From Fidelibacterota bacterium (lineage in GTDB: Bacteria > Fidelibacterota > UBA8477 > JABMPR01), in the NCBI GenBank assembly GCA_018650445.1, contig JABIFX010000111.1, positions 1 to 50,519 on the forward strand: a stretch of 50,519 bases of DNA. The letters are read 5' to 3'. The position numbers were made by a program, and so were the translations under genes. Below the pieces are notes generated by a model, which saw only the letters and a program-made list of their open reading frames with translations, was not told where the DNA came from and searched no databases. Shown piece by piece: positions 25,909 to 34,726 of the stretch; the first letter of the stretch is position 1; each line of letters begins with the position of its first letter.

Positions 25909-26463
25909 ATGAAAGAAAAAGCTAATATCTCCTATCCACTATTTGAGAGTTTTAAGGACAAGTTGAAGCCAAAACGTAGCCAGGCTCAAATGGCGCTTTC
26001 TCAAGTCAATGTGTTCAGCCGCTTATCGTGGCAGGAAATAAAAATTGTCGAGAATGCCGTGCATATTCGGAATTATGCCCCAGGGGAACCTGTCTTTAAG
26101 CAGGGTGATCCCGGGAGTGGCATGTATATCATCATTGAGGGGAGCGTTGGCATCTTTTTAGACATCCCTCAACAAGCTCCTAAACAACTTTCAAAACTGA
26201 GTGATGGTGATTTCTTTGGTGAGATAGCTTTGCTTGATGAATCTCCAAGAACTGCTGCTGCAACAGCTATTGAGAATAGCACTATTATTGGGTTTTACCG
26301 ACCTGATCTCATGGATATTTTGAAGACAAAACCAGCACTGGGTGGTAAGATTCTATTAGCGCTCTCTGAAGTTTTGGCTGTTCGATTACGAAGTACCAAT
26401 GGTGAGCTGGTCAAAGTGTCTCGGAAACTTGAATCCGTTTTAGAATCTGGGGCAAATGAGTAA
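25909..26463 (+). CDS. Stand-alone cyclic-nucleotide-binding-domain protein
   Basis: 184 residues holding one CRP-type cNMP-binding domain (about 33-155): NVFSRLSWQEI, then YAPGEPVFKQGDPGSGMYIIIEGSV, and the phosphate-binding cassette FFGEIALLDESPRTAAATA, in which the glutamate and arginine that contact the cyclic phosphate are kept. There is no helix-turn-helix, so it is not a transcription factor. The last codons overlap the ATG of the permease gene by 8 bp, which suggests regulation of that permease by the binding protein. GGAAGG precedes the ATG. Confidence 0.85.
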   Translation: MKEKANISYPLFESFKDKLKPKRSQAQMALSQVNVFSRLSWQEIKIVENAVHIRNYAPGEPVFKQGDPGSGMYIIIEGSVGIFLDIPQQAPKQLSKLSDGDFFGEIALLDESPRTAAATAIENSTIIGFYRPDLMDILKTKPALGGKILLALSEVLAVRLRSTNGELVKVSRKLESVLESGANE

Positions 26464-27580
26464 CACCGATTCAGTCACCATCGCACCCCAGTCAGTGCGA
26501 TTATTTTTCCAGAGTTTCTTTAAAACTCTGGTTTACTTCTTTATACTTGTTTTGGTTCTAGCAGGTGCTTACAAGGCTTTTCCTCTGGTTGTTGATGCCT
26601 TATTTCTTATTGTCATCGCAGCTATACTTACAGCCGTATTCAATCCCCTGGTAGATCGGCTGGAATCTTCTGGATTAAGGCGAATCTACGGCACCTTGTT
26701 GATGTTTGGTGGAATATTTGGTATGGTAGCGCTGGGAGTGATTAAAGGTATTCCTACCTTACTTAATGAAGTCAGCCGCATCAAAGATGTTATTCAGGAA
26801 AACTCAGCAACCGAATCCCTCAATTCGGTCATGGGAGATATAAACTCCAGAATTGCCGAATATATACCTGGATTTCAGTTGGATTTAGATCTCATCACCA
26901 GCCTTTCATCTCAATTCTTTGGCCAACTCGGTTCCGTCCTTGCAGGAGCCCTGGACACTCTTGCTACCATCATTTTCATCCTGATTATAACCATGTTTTT
27001 TCTCGTAGATGGGAAACGTATGACCAAACAGTTGATCGGGATGGTACCCAATCGATATTTTGAAATGTCTTTGAATATTACTTACAAAACCAAACGGCAG
27101 TTGACTAATTTTCTGCGTGGTCAGTTGTTGGCTGCATTAGGTGTAGCCATACAGTCCTTTATTGGCCTCAGCTTGTTAAACTGGATTTTTGATACCAATA
27201 TTTCAGGGGTTCTGCTCATTAGCACCATTGCCGGCATGGCCAATATGATTCCCTTTGTGGGACCATTTATGGGCATGGTACCGGCTATTATCGTGAGTTT
27301 ATTTAATAACCTTGGTGATCCGGTGGCGGCTTCACATTTTTACTTTATTCTACATATCATTGGTATGTTTCTCATCGTCCAAATGATCGACAACAATATC
27401 ATCTCACCCATTGTGGTTTCTGGATCCATGGAAATGCACCCACTCACAGTGATTTTACTTATCCTGGTCGGCTCACAAATTGGGGTGTTGGGGATGTTTC
27501 TAGCAGTTCCTGCCTGGGGTATTTCAAAAGTTGTTATTCAAGAAGTGTATCAGGGGTTAAAAGGTCACCACCTGATCTAG
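26456..27580 (+). CDS. AI-2E family transporter (PerM-type membrane protein)
   Basis: 374 residues with about eight TM segments and an alpha-helical loop (about 100-150). Family features are PLVDRLESSGLRR, the FLRGQLLAALGVAIQS motif and IPFVGPFMGMVPAIIV. The ligand of such permeases varies and is not fixed by sequence, though some export autoinducer-2 or other solutes. It is coupled to the cNMP-binding gene by an 8-bp overlap. Its stop TAG abuts the stop of the converging 27581 gene with no spacer. Confidence 0.85.
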   Translation: MSNTDSVTIAPQSVRLFFQSFFKTLVYFFILVLVLAGAYKAFPLVVDALFLIVIAAILTAVFNPLVDRLESSGLRRIYGTLLMFGGIFGMVALGVIKGIPTLLNEVSRIKDVIQENSATESLNSVMGDINSRIAEYIPGFQLDLDLITSLSSQFFGQLGSVLAGALDTLATIIFILIITMFFLVDGKRMTKQLIGMVPNRYFEMSLNITYKTKRQLTNFLRGQLLAALGVAIQSFIGLSLLNWIFDTNISGVLLISTIAGMANMIPFVGPFMGMVPAIIVSLFNNLGDPVAASHFYFILHIIGMFLIVQMIDNNIISPIVVSGSMEMHPLTVILLILVGSQIGVLGMFLAVPAWGISKVVIQEVYQGLKGHHLI

Positions 27581-30046
27581 CTATTTCTTCTGCTTGTTCT
27601 GATATTCTATTTTCTCAATACTTCCATCTTTCAAATACAACCAGATCTCGACGGATTTGGATTTAGGATAAACGTAAAGCTCGTATTCACCCTCCTTAAA
27701 TTTCCGTTCAGGGGGACCAATATATCGGATGATGAGTGATCCCTTCATACCCAGCTTAGGAATAAAATTTTCGGGATTCAGATTTTCAACATCATCCATC
27801 AAGTTATCCAGAGCCATGCGCTTCATGGGGGCGATCTGCTGCTCATCGGCATATTGAATAGCCCGTTCTAAATCCTTCAAATGTTCATCTACAATTTCAG
27901 ATAACACAGGATTCAGATTCTTGGCGTCCTTCATGGATTCATACACCATTTGGCGGTCTTCTTTCAGTATGCCTTCATTGGCGTCATCAAGACGCCCATC
28001 TCCAACCTTCTGGCGAAGCTCAGCTGTTACCATTCTGTATCGATCAGTAAGCCCGTCGGCCTGTTTGAGCCAATATAAGCTTCGACCATAGACACCAGAT
28101 TGATATAAAACGGTAGCTCGAATGATGTATGACCGAGCGAGGAGAACTTTGGCAATGGCGTAGGAGGAGGGATCACTTTTAAGTGCAAGCAGAATGAGAT
28201 CTTCGGCCAGTTCATAATCCAGCATCTTCAATGCCTCTGATACACCTTCCAATGCACGATCTGTAATTTCCACTTCCATATTCTGGACTGCTCTTTGAAC
28301 AGCTTGACTGGGTGGTACTTCACCCTGTTGAATGAGCGCATGGGCATCTCCAATTTTGCCCTGTGAAAGAATGGTACGGACATCACGGTAGTATCTGGTT
28401 ACCAGGGAATCCTCTACCAGCTGCTTTTGTATTAGCACCGCGTCCTTATTGTGATGATTTGGTGAGAACTGCAGGAGGTCGTGCATCAATTCGAGGGAAC
28501 TGGTAAAGTGTTTGTCCTTAAATGCTTCGAAGGCTTTCATTGCAGCATTTGGGTATCCGCCGAATATCAAACCAATATTCAGCGAGACAAGAGGTTGACT
28601 CAGATCGATATATTTAATGGGGATAAGTTCACTTGGATCCACGGCAGAGAGATTTGATGCACTCATGTCAATCTCAAAGGCTTGATGCACATATTCCAGA
28701 TTAATCCCGAATGTTACCCTTGAGCTCCCGTCTCCTTTGATAGTATAACCTACCCCTGATCCAATATGCCAGGTGAGACCACTGGCATCGATTAATCTGT
28801 TCAAACCCTCGTTTTCGTACAAAGTCATGGTGGCAAATCCAGTCCCGCCTCGAATTCTTGTGAATAATTTTGGTCCCAATGGATATATAATTTCGTGATC
28901 AAGATAGATATCATAAACTCGGGGAGAAAAGGTCAAATTATTAAAAGTGCTGCTACCATCAGATAGGCTACGAGCCCACCCTGAGGGGAGTGTGGTTGGG
29001 GTTGCCATTTTCCAGAGACGCACACCTATACCGCTAAATACATCAATATTAGCCTGACGAATGAAGTGGAATGGCCAGTTGTATTTAAAGATTTGAAGAT
29101 CATAGTTTTGACTAATGGAGGATGTGAATGGAATGCTCAATTCGGTTCCAACAGAATCATAGTGAATGGAGACGCCTGTTTTAAGGGTGAGGAGCCCAAA
29201 TCCTGTACTGATGTTGAGCAATCCTAATTTGAAGGGGTCACGGAAGGGCGTATAAGCTCCAAAGAATACCTCCCCAAGTTCCAATGTCACATTTAAATCA
29301 GGTGTACTGAGTGAAAGTGACTGAATGGGTGAAACTGCCCCCGTTCCACCACCTGGTAAAATTAAGCTTTCTCCTTGATCAGCTAGATCAAAACCTTCCA
29401 ATGTATAACCCAGATCAACACCTACACGAAATCGTTTTCCCAAACGACCAAAGAGGGTGGTCTTCCAGCCAATTCCAAAACTGACGTGATAGCCATTTGA
29501 TTCCAGAACACGGACACCCTTAGAGTTTTTGTATAAAGTGAGGTGAGAAAGCCCCAAACCAATCTGTGCATGAAGACTTCCTCTCCGGCTATAATCGTAG
29601 ACAAAATAGTTACCCAGTGAAAACCCACGAATCAGCATATTCATGGTGAACGTTGATATATCTGTACCATTCACTTCCAGAGCAGATGGATATCCTGAGG
29701 GAAGATTGATATTTCCAATCTGATTGCGAATGGTATAATGCAAGCTGGAGTAGGCATCAAATTTTGATGCTGGCTGGAAATGATCCCACCAACGGTAGCG
29801 CAAAATTTCTAAATCCACGGAAGCAAGAACGCCCCGTAGAGTATCTGCGATAGTCCAGCCTCCAGGTACAGAAGTGACTTCCATGTTCTGAGTCGGCTTG
29901 ATAGAGAAATATGATAAGCCTGTTTTGATGCCAGGGAAGGGTAGCAAATGGGGAGAAACAATAGGAATTTCTTGACCAAAAGCCAGCACGGCGACTATAA
30001 GTCCCGCTTGTGTAATCCTCCTGAGTAAATCACGAATCATGTCCAT
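27581..30046 (-). CDS. Exported protein with two tandem beta-barrel modules, helical domain and C-terminal beta domain
   Basis: About 820 residues. A signal peptide (LIVAVLAFGQE) is followed by two related barrel-like modules at about 29929-29258 and 29185-28556. Matching landmarks sit 238 residues apart: DLEILRYRWWDHF/DLQIFKYNWPFHF, LPSGYPSAL/LPSGWARSL, LTLYKN/MTLYENE and GVDLGYTLEGFDL/GINLEYVHQAFEI. Next comes a TPR-like helical region (about 28550-27740), then a C-terminal beta piece with GPPERKFKEGEYELYVYPK. I infer an outer-membrane or envelope-scaffold protein; no family is recognised. Start: ATG 30046 gives the signal peptide; a TTG at 30067 is possible. No ribosome site is clear. A terminator sits directly upstream. 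Confidence 0.65.
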   Translation of the reverse strand: MDMIRDLLRRITQAGLIVAVLAFGQEIPIVSPHLLPFPGIKTGLSYFSIKPTQNMEVTSVPGGWTIADTLRGVLASVDLEILRYRWWDHFQPASKFDAYSSLHYTIRNQIGNINLPSGYPSALEVNGTDISTFTMNMLIRGFSLGNYFVYDYSRRGSLHAQIGLGLSHLTLYKNSKGVRVLESNGYHVSFGIGWKTTLFGRLGKRFRVGVDLGYTLEGFDLADQGESLILPGGGTGAVSPIQSLSLSTPDLNVTLELGEVFFGAYTPFRDPFKLGLLNISTGFGLLTLKTGVSIHYDSVGTELSIPFTSSISQNYDLQIFKYNWPFHFIRQANIDVFSGIGVRLWKMATPTTLPSGWARSLSDGSSTFNNLTFSPRVYDIYLDHEIIYPLGPKLFTRIRGGTGFATMTLYENEGLNRLIDASGLTWHIGSGVGYTIKGDGSSRVTFGINLEYVHQAFEIDMSASNLSAVDPSELIPIKYIDLSQPLVSLNIGLIFGGYPNAAMKAFEAFKDKHFTSSLELMHDLLQFSPNHHNKDAVLIQKQLVEDSLVTRYYRDVRTILSQGKIGDAHALIQQGEVPPSQAVQRAVQNMEVEITDRALEGVSEALKMLDYELAEDLILLALKSDPSSYAIAKVLLARSYIIRATVLYQSGVYGRSLYWLKQADGLTDRYRMVTAELRQKVGDGRLDDANEGILKEDRQMVYESMKDAKNLNPVLSEIVDEHLKDLERAIQYADEQQIAPMKRMALDNLMDDVENLNPENFIPKLGMKGSLIIRYIGPPERKFKEGEYELYVYPKSKSVEIWLYLKDGSIEKIEYQNKQKK

Positions 30047-30069
30047 GAAATTAGCTTTGATGAACAAAT

Positions 30070-30098
30070 AAAAAAGCCGAATCCTTGGATTCGGCTTT
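30070..30098 (-). terminator. Rho-independent terminator between Reeler-like and tandem-barrel genes
   Basis: AAAGCCGAATCC and GGATTCGGCTTT pair perfectly over a two-base gap and, on the minus strand, are followed by six T residues. It ends the upstream Reeler-like gene's transcript, so the barrel gene depends on read-through or an internal promoter. Confidence 0.9.
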
Positions 30099-30115
30099 CA
30101 ATGGTGAAGAACCAA

Positions 30116-30688
30116 TTATTTTTTTGCAGGAGCTACTGTCACGGAGCGAGTGTAAATATAATCCCCGGTTTTTTTCTTGTTCCCGTTGCCAGCATTAAAC
30201 GCAAAATAGAAGGATGAGCTCGATACCACCTCATCTGGTGCCTGCCACTGGAAGGTCCAGATCTGGGATTTCCCCTTTTCAGATCTTTTATTGCCCTTCA
30301 GAGTATGAGAAATATAGCGACGGGAAGTGCGCGACTTGGTCTTTGTGTCTGCAATGAGTTGGGTGGGTTGGTGCTTTAATGAAATCAAAGTCCCCTGTGC
30401 ATTTCCATCTTCATCAGCCACGGTAGCCACGAAACCGAAAGTTTTGGCCCCTGCCTGTTGAAGACTGAGAGTGATGTCATAGATTTCATTGGGCTCATAA
30501 ACCTTGGGGAGACCTTGAATGGAAATCTCAGCCTTCCCAGAGTTTAGATCATTCCCGGCGTGACATTTACTGGTATGACAGGTTCTGTCCCCAGGTGCAC
30601 CAGAGGTCATAGGAGGAGCCCCTTTTTTCTTTGCACTGAGTGAGACAGTAAGGAAGAGGGACAAAGCAAATATTAATATGTGACGCAT
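30116..30688 (-). CDS. Exported Reeler-like (choice-of-anchor V-type) protein with CX4CH motif
   Basis: 190 residues. Signal peptide MRHILIFALSLFLTVSLSA. Just after it lies GAPGDRTCHTSKCHAG, a CX4CH sequence where the family usually has CXXCH; CX4CH can bind heme c in some cytochromes. The body is a beta-sandwich resembling the Reeler domain (YEPNEIYDITLSL, FGFVATV, WTFQWQAP, FYFAFNAGNGN). The start at 30688 is set by AAAGGA 7 bases upstream; the longer frame to 30757 is not needed. Function unknown; surface or periplasmic. Confidence 0.7.
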   Translation of the reverse strand: MRHILIFALSLFLTVSLSAKKKGAPPMTSGAPGDRTCHTSKCHAGNDLNSGKAEISIQGLPKVYEPNEIYDITLSLQQAGAKTFGFVATVADEDGNAQGTLISLKHQPTQLIADTKTKSRTSRRYISHTLKGNKRSEKGKSQIWTFQWQAPDEVVSSSSFYFAFNAGNGNKKKTGDYIYTRSVTVAPAKK

Positions 30689-30755
30689 AGTCGAATCCTT
30701 TCGTTTGGAATTGGAATATTGCTGGAAAAATAAGGTGTGGCGCTGGAGATGAAAC

Positions 30756-30783
30756 AAAAAACCCCGCGTTTCCAGGGGTTTTT
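30756..30783 (-). terminator. Rho-independent terminator (first of twin pair)
   Basis: AAAAACCCC pairs with GGGGTTTTT around GCGTTTCCA, with six T on the minus strand. It lies 68 bp upstream of the Reeler-like start and ends any transcript coming from the 74-bp interval 30784-30857. Confidence 0.7.
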
Positions 30784-30857
30784 AGCAAAAGTGGGGGAAG
30801 CGTGTTGAGCCTTCAGCTCATGTCTAACTTGCTAGTCTTGCTGCACGTCATATAAAT

Positions 30858-30885
30858 AAAAAAACCCCGCGTTTAGCGGGGTTTT
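30858..30885 (-). terminator. Rho-independent terminator after TPR lipoprotein gene (second of twin pair)
   Basis: AAAACCCCGC pairs with GCGGGGTTTT around GTTTA, with seven T on the minus strand. It is 21 bp past the TPR lipoprotein stop and shares the sequence AAAACCCCGCGTTT with the terminator 100 bp further on. Confidence 0.93.
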
Positions 30886-30906
30886 AAAGATTGATGGAAC
30901 TAAGAT

Positions 30907-31956
30907 CTATTTAAGGCTTTTCTCGATTGCTTCCATCTCTTTGAACTTCTTATCATTCGTGCCATAAAGTTGGTAGTAAGTCATTTTCAATTCATGAACT
31001 ACATCCAGGCTTTCAGGAGTGAGTTCGTAAGCCAGTTCAAGATACTTCTCCCCGTCTTTGAACTTTTTCATACGACCAAATGCAAGTCCGGCATTGAATA
31101 ATGCATCAGCTTCTACTGGTGAAATTTCAGTAACTCTGATGAACTCATTTGCAGCATCCTGCCATTTCTCCTGTTGGAAATACAGAACACCAAGGTTGTA
31201 ATGGAGATCAGTACTGTTTGGGTCCATTTCGATGGCATTAATGTAAGCAGTGGCGGCAGTTTCTTTCTCACCTTTGGCATCATAAACAAATGCGATTTGC
31301 TTGATGGCATTCAGGTTTGTAGGATCTACCTCAAGAGCGCGTTCCATGTAAACGAGAGCATCATCATAACTTTCCTCGCGGAAATATACCAGCCCCAGGT
31401 TTACCAGAGAAGTTATGTCTTTAGGGTTCTTCTCTACGGAAAGGACCATATACTCCTTGCCCTTTTCAAATTCTTCTTTGAAAAGATAGACTTGAGCAAG
31501 TGTGCTATATGCTTCAGGTTTTTCAGGGTTTAATGAGATACAATTTATAAAGGCTTTCTCAGTAGAAGCATAAAGTGCATCTTCATCTTTAGCCTCACCT
31601 TTGATGAGGGCATTGTAGCCTTTGGCACCAAAGTTAAAATTGTCAACCCAGTATTTTTCGCGGGCGTGTTTGATCTTTTCTGCAAATTTGGCATCAATTG
31701 AGGCTGACTTATTCAGGAACTCAGAAACTTTGTCCCAAGTTTTAGTGCGGGAGTAGATCTCCGTTGCCAAGAGGAATGAGGGTTCTGAATTCGTTGGCTC
31801 TTTGTCAGTCGCAGCCAGCAGCATTTCTTCTGCTTTTTCATAGTTTTTTTGTTGTAGGTAAACTTTGGCTGAGGTCATATCTGTAGAATCACATCCCAGA
31901 ATGGTCAGCAGCAAGAGCCCTACAACCCAGATCATTAGGTTTCTTGATTGTTTCAT
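30907..31956 (-). CDS. TPR-repeat lipoprotein
   Basis: 349 residues. Lipoprotein signal with lipobox LTILGC. About seven tetratricopeptide repeats follow (for example PEAYSTLAQVYLFKEEFEKGK, split by the pattern at 34-residue steps; then LVNLGLVYFREESYDDAL and LHYNLGVLYFQQEKWQDAA). TPR lipoproteins usually scaffold protein complexes in the envelope, as BamD-like or PilF-like proteins do; the length and repeat number fit neither closely. AAGGAG lies 5 bases before the ATG. It is divergent from the phosphoesterase gene. Confidence 0.85.
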   Translation of the reverse strand: MKQSRNLMIWVVGLLLLTILGCDSTDMTSAKVYLQQKNYEKAEEMLLAATDKEPTNSEPSFLLATEIYSRTKTWDKVSEFLNKSASIDAKFAEKIKHAREKYWVDNFNFGAKGYNALIKGEAKDEDALYASTEKAFINCISLNPEKPEAYSTLAQVYLFKEEFEKGKEYMVLSVEKNPKDITSLVNLGLVYFREESYDDALVYMERALEVDPTNLNAIKQIAFVYDAKGEKETAATAYINAIEMDPNSTDLHYNLGVLYFQQEKWQDAANEFIRVTEISPVEADALFNAGLAFGRMKKFKDGEKYLELAYELTPESLDVVHELKMTYYQLYGTNDKKFKEMEAIEKSLK

Positions 31957-32198
31957 TGAATCTCCTTGTATAGATATAATGGCTTAATTTTGGATGTCGG
32001 TTTCATGCAGGCGCAAATATATTCGCGGGGCTTACTGAAGGCAACTATTTCAAAAGCTCTTAATCAAGAATATGATATATATCCCACTCATTTAAAAGCA
32101 GTTGGATTTTGCTGCCAACAGTGAGATATTTGTGCCTCAATATTAAGGAGTTAGCACGCACTGTAGATATTACCATATGCGAATCCGGGATTTGACTC

Positions 32199-32996
32199 AT
32201 GCCTGAGGGTAACAGTAAGGCAACCTCATTTGCCATTGTTACTGATATTCATGGGAATATTCATGCTCTGGATGAAGCGGTTCGACTCATCGAGGAACGC
32301 CCAGATATAGATAAGATTATCTGCCTGGGTGACAATTTTTCACTGGGTTCAGCACCTGTGAAGGTGCTGCATAAGCTACAATCCCTGTCCAACACCATTT
32401 TTATTCGCGGGAATCATGATCGTTACATTGTGGAGCGTATTTGGGAATACGAGCGACCAACCATTGAAGGAATGGACCCTGATGATCCAGTCTGCATTGA
32501 TATTGTCGCCAATGAGAAATGGACAGCTGAGCAAATTGGGGATGAGGGCAAAGATTTTATCCGCAATATGAAGATGTCCCATTTTGTAAATACAAATGGC
32601 GTATATGTGGAATTCACCCATGCCTGGTTTGGTCGAGACGATTCGCCACCAAGTCTTGCTGAGGCGAAAAAGTGGCGTGATCATGAGCAATTAAAACATG
32701 TCGAGGCCAAAACTTTCGTGTTTACCCATGGACATACTCACATCCCTCGTCATGATCTCTTTGGTAACTTGAGAGTGCTTTGTCCCGGTTCAACTGGCCT
32801 CCCCTTCGATGAGGATAAACGCGGTGTGGTAGCGTTTCTAAAATTAGAAAATGGTACTGCTCATTGGGAAGTTGAACGCTTTGATTATGATTTTGAAGCG
32901 GCCCTTGAGCATATAAAGAAGGTGCAACCACCTTTTTATAAGAATCTTCTTTCAACATTGAAGTATGCCAGCATCCGCAACGATCTTGTAGAATAA
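32199..32996 (+). CDS. Calcineurin-like metallophosphoesterase
   Basis: 265 residues. The di-metal site is complete: DIHGN near residue 16, LGDN, GNHD, a later histidine in FTHAW and GHTH near the C-terminus. The layout matches the phosphodiesterase/YfcE-type and Ap4A-hydrolase-type branches of this superfamily. The substrate cannot be told from sequence. GGGA lies before the ATG. Stop and the converging glycosyltransferase gene are 20 bp apart. Confidence 0.87.
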   Translation: MPEGNSKATSFAIVTDIHGNIHALDEAVRLIEERPDIDKIICLGDNFSLGSAPVKVLHKLQSLSNTIFIRGNHDRYIVERIWEYERPTIEGMDPDDPVCIDIVANEKWTAEQIGDEGKDFIRNMKMSHFVNTNGVYVEFTHAWFGRDDSPPSLAEAKKWRDHEQLKHVEAKTFVFTHGHTHIPRHDLFGNLRVLCPGSTGLPFDEDKRGVVAFLKLENGTAHWEVERFDYDFEAALEHIKKVQPPFYKNLLSTLKYASIRNDLVE

Positions 32997-33016
32997 TTAT
33001 ATAGCCAAATGGGATA

Positions 33017-33859
33017 TTAACGTTTTCCAGGATTCAATATTTTCTGGATGTTTTGTTGTTTTTCAAGGTAGAGAGCGGCAGTCTCCAGGTTGCTCCGCTT
33101 TTTTGCTCCTGCAGCCACCACCCCACATTTAAACTCAAGTTCTTTCAACAAAGTTTTCGTCCAGACTGGATTTATATCGCGGTCTATATGTTTTTCCATT
33201 GCAGTAATCCTGAATCTGTCCATACCCCAATATTTACGACTTAACTGGTCCTCGTGACCCCCATAGCGGGTCACCAATTTTTCATCAAGGAGTCCTATCT
33301 CATAATGGGGCGCAATTCGAAGCCAGAGATCGTAGTCTTCACATGCGGGAAAATTAACATCAAATAATCCCACATTTTCAAAAATGCTTTTATGAATGAT
33401 CACGGCGCTGGGACTCACAATACAAAGGGGAACACAGGCCTCGAATATCCACCCACCTCGCTTGGCGTGCTTATCCATTGGGTTGACCCTCACACCATTC
33501 CGAATCCAAATTTCATCACATTGGCTGATCAACTCCCCAGGATGAGCATCATGATATTCTTTTTGCTTTTCCAGTTTATACGGATCCCATTGATCGTCTG
33601 AATCCAGAAAGGCTATCCACTCACTCCTGGCAATCTGAATACCTGTATTTCTAGAGTATGAAACCCCCGAATTTATGCTGTTGGTGATGATGTTTATCTT
33701 GGACGAATATTTTTCCAATATTTCTGCTGTGTTATCAACTGAGGCATCATCGACCACGATGATCTCTTGAGCTGGATATGTTTGGTCTAAAACCGATTGA
33801 AGGGCACGCTCAAGAGTAGCTGCTCTGTTGAAGGTGGGAATGATGACAGTGATGTTCAT
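33017..33859 (-). CDS. Family 2 glycosyltransferase
   Basis: 280 residues, soluble, GT-A fold. N-terminal PTFNRAATLERALQSVLDQT, the VVDDASVDNT nucleotide-binding loop, the DXD-type FLDSDDQWD, and a later ACEDYDLWLRI. This matches single-sugar transferases of surface polysaccharide synthesis. It is 5 bp past the nucleosidase gene, with which it probably shares a transcript. Sugar and acceptor are unknown. Confidence 0.87.
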   Translation of the reverse strand: MNITVIIPTFNRAATLERALQSVLDQTYPAQEIIVVDDASVDNTAEILEKYSSKINIITNSINSGVSYSRNTGIQIARSEWIAFLDSDDQWDPYKLEKQKEYHDAHPGELISQCDEIWIRNGVRVNPMDKHAKRGGWIFEACVPLCIVSPSAVIIHKSIFENVGLFDVNFPACEDYDLWLRIAPHYEIGLLDEKLVTRYGGHEDQLSRKYWGMDRFRITAMEKHIDRDINPVWTKTLLKELEFKCGVVAAGAKKRSNLETAALYLEKQQNIQKILNPGKR

Positions 33860-33864
33860 GAGTA

Positions 33865-34476
33865 TTATGGCAACCGTGTCAGGATATTTTTCAGCATGTA
33901 CTTCTGTAGTGTCTGAGAAGCCTGGGAGTAATTCTGCTTAAATTCTTCAGGCGTAGAAGCACCGGCACGATCCGAAATACATCGTATTGCCAGGAGCGGA
34001 AGATTCCATGTCTGACAAAATTGGGCAACAGAGTAAGACTCCATATCCACGGCTTTTGCACCTGCAGCTCTAGTTGATTCCCTTGTACTTTCATCTGTAA
34101 CGGGTTTGAGGCTGGAGTAGAAAGGTGACTTCGGAATACTCATATCTCCAAATATCTCAGGGGGAATTAGCTCAATATCAGGCTTGCCCGCGCGTGAAAA
34201 TTTTGTGCCCTGGATGATTTGCAATAAAGAGAGATCATCGGATAAAGAGCCACTGACGCCAAAATGAATGATAAAATCAAATTTGTCGGGGTCCACATGA
34301 GTGGCCATGGCCATTTCACTGAGTTCTAAACCCATCCCCGTCCTAAGTAGATGAAGGTTCCTGTCTAGTTGAATCAGTTCCTGGCCGCTCTCTCGAGTCA
34401 AAGTCTTTGCCTGGGGGTAGAACTGCCTGATGGTTCCAGCTTCTGATTTCAGAGCGTGGGCTAATAAAATCTGCAT
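33865..34476 (-). CDS. Nucleoside phosphorylase/nucleosidase family (MTA/SAH nucleosidase-like)
   Basis: 203 residues from the ATG at 34476. The PNP_UDP_1 signatures are VDMESYSVAQFC and the catalytic region RCISDRAG with its key aspartate. The compact length and the Met-Glu pair (ME) suggest MTA/SAH nucleosidase or futalosine hydrolase rather than a trimeric phosphorylase. The frame extends to an ATG at 34509 without a ribosome site; the family N-terminus fits 34476 better. Which substrate it uses is open. Confidence 0.75.
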   Translation of the reverse strand: MQILLAHALKSEAGTIRQFYPQAKTLTRESGQELIQLDRNLHLLRTGMGLELSEMAMATHVDPDKFDFIIHFGVSGSLSDDLSLLQIIQGTKFSRAGKPDIELIPPEIFGDMSIPKSPFYSSLKPVTDESTRESTRAAGAKAVDMESYSVAQFCQTWNLPLLAIRCISDRAGASTPEEFKQNYSQASQTLQKYMLKNILTRLP

Positions 34477-34573
34477 GCCGAAATCTAGTTTCCAGTCCCT
34501 TGAATCCATGAATTAATTCATGTCGGTATAGTAATTTTATTGAAAAGTGTGTATAGATAGGGCAAAACTATGA

Positions 34574-34590
34574 TTAATGAGATTCATTAA
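34574..34590. repeat. Short inverted repeat upstream of ppdK
   Basis: TTAATGA, GAT, TCATTAA is a perfect 7-bp dyad in the region between the divergent nucleosidase and ppdK genes. The size suits a repressor site, but no regulator is identified. Confidence 0.4.
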
Positions 34591-34726
34591 AACGACTAAA
34601 AATTGTGGCAAATCGTAATGAAAAGGGTTTAATTCAGCGCATGGCAATACGTCACTCTGATCTGAGACACGATTCAATATTTACCCTACTATTATATATA
34701 TTTTGATTTGAAAGGATGATTTAATC

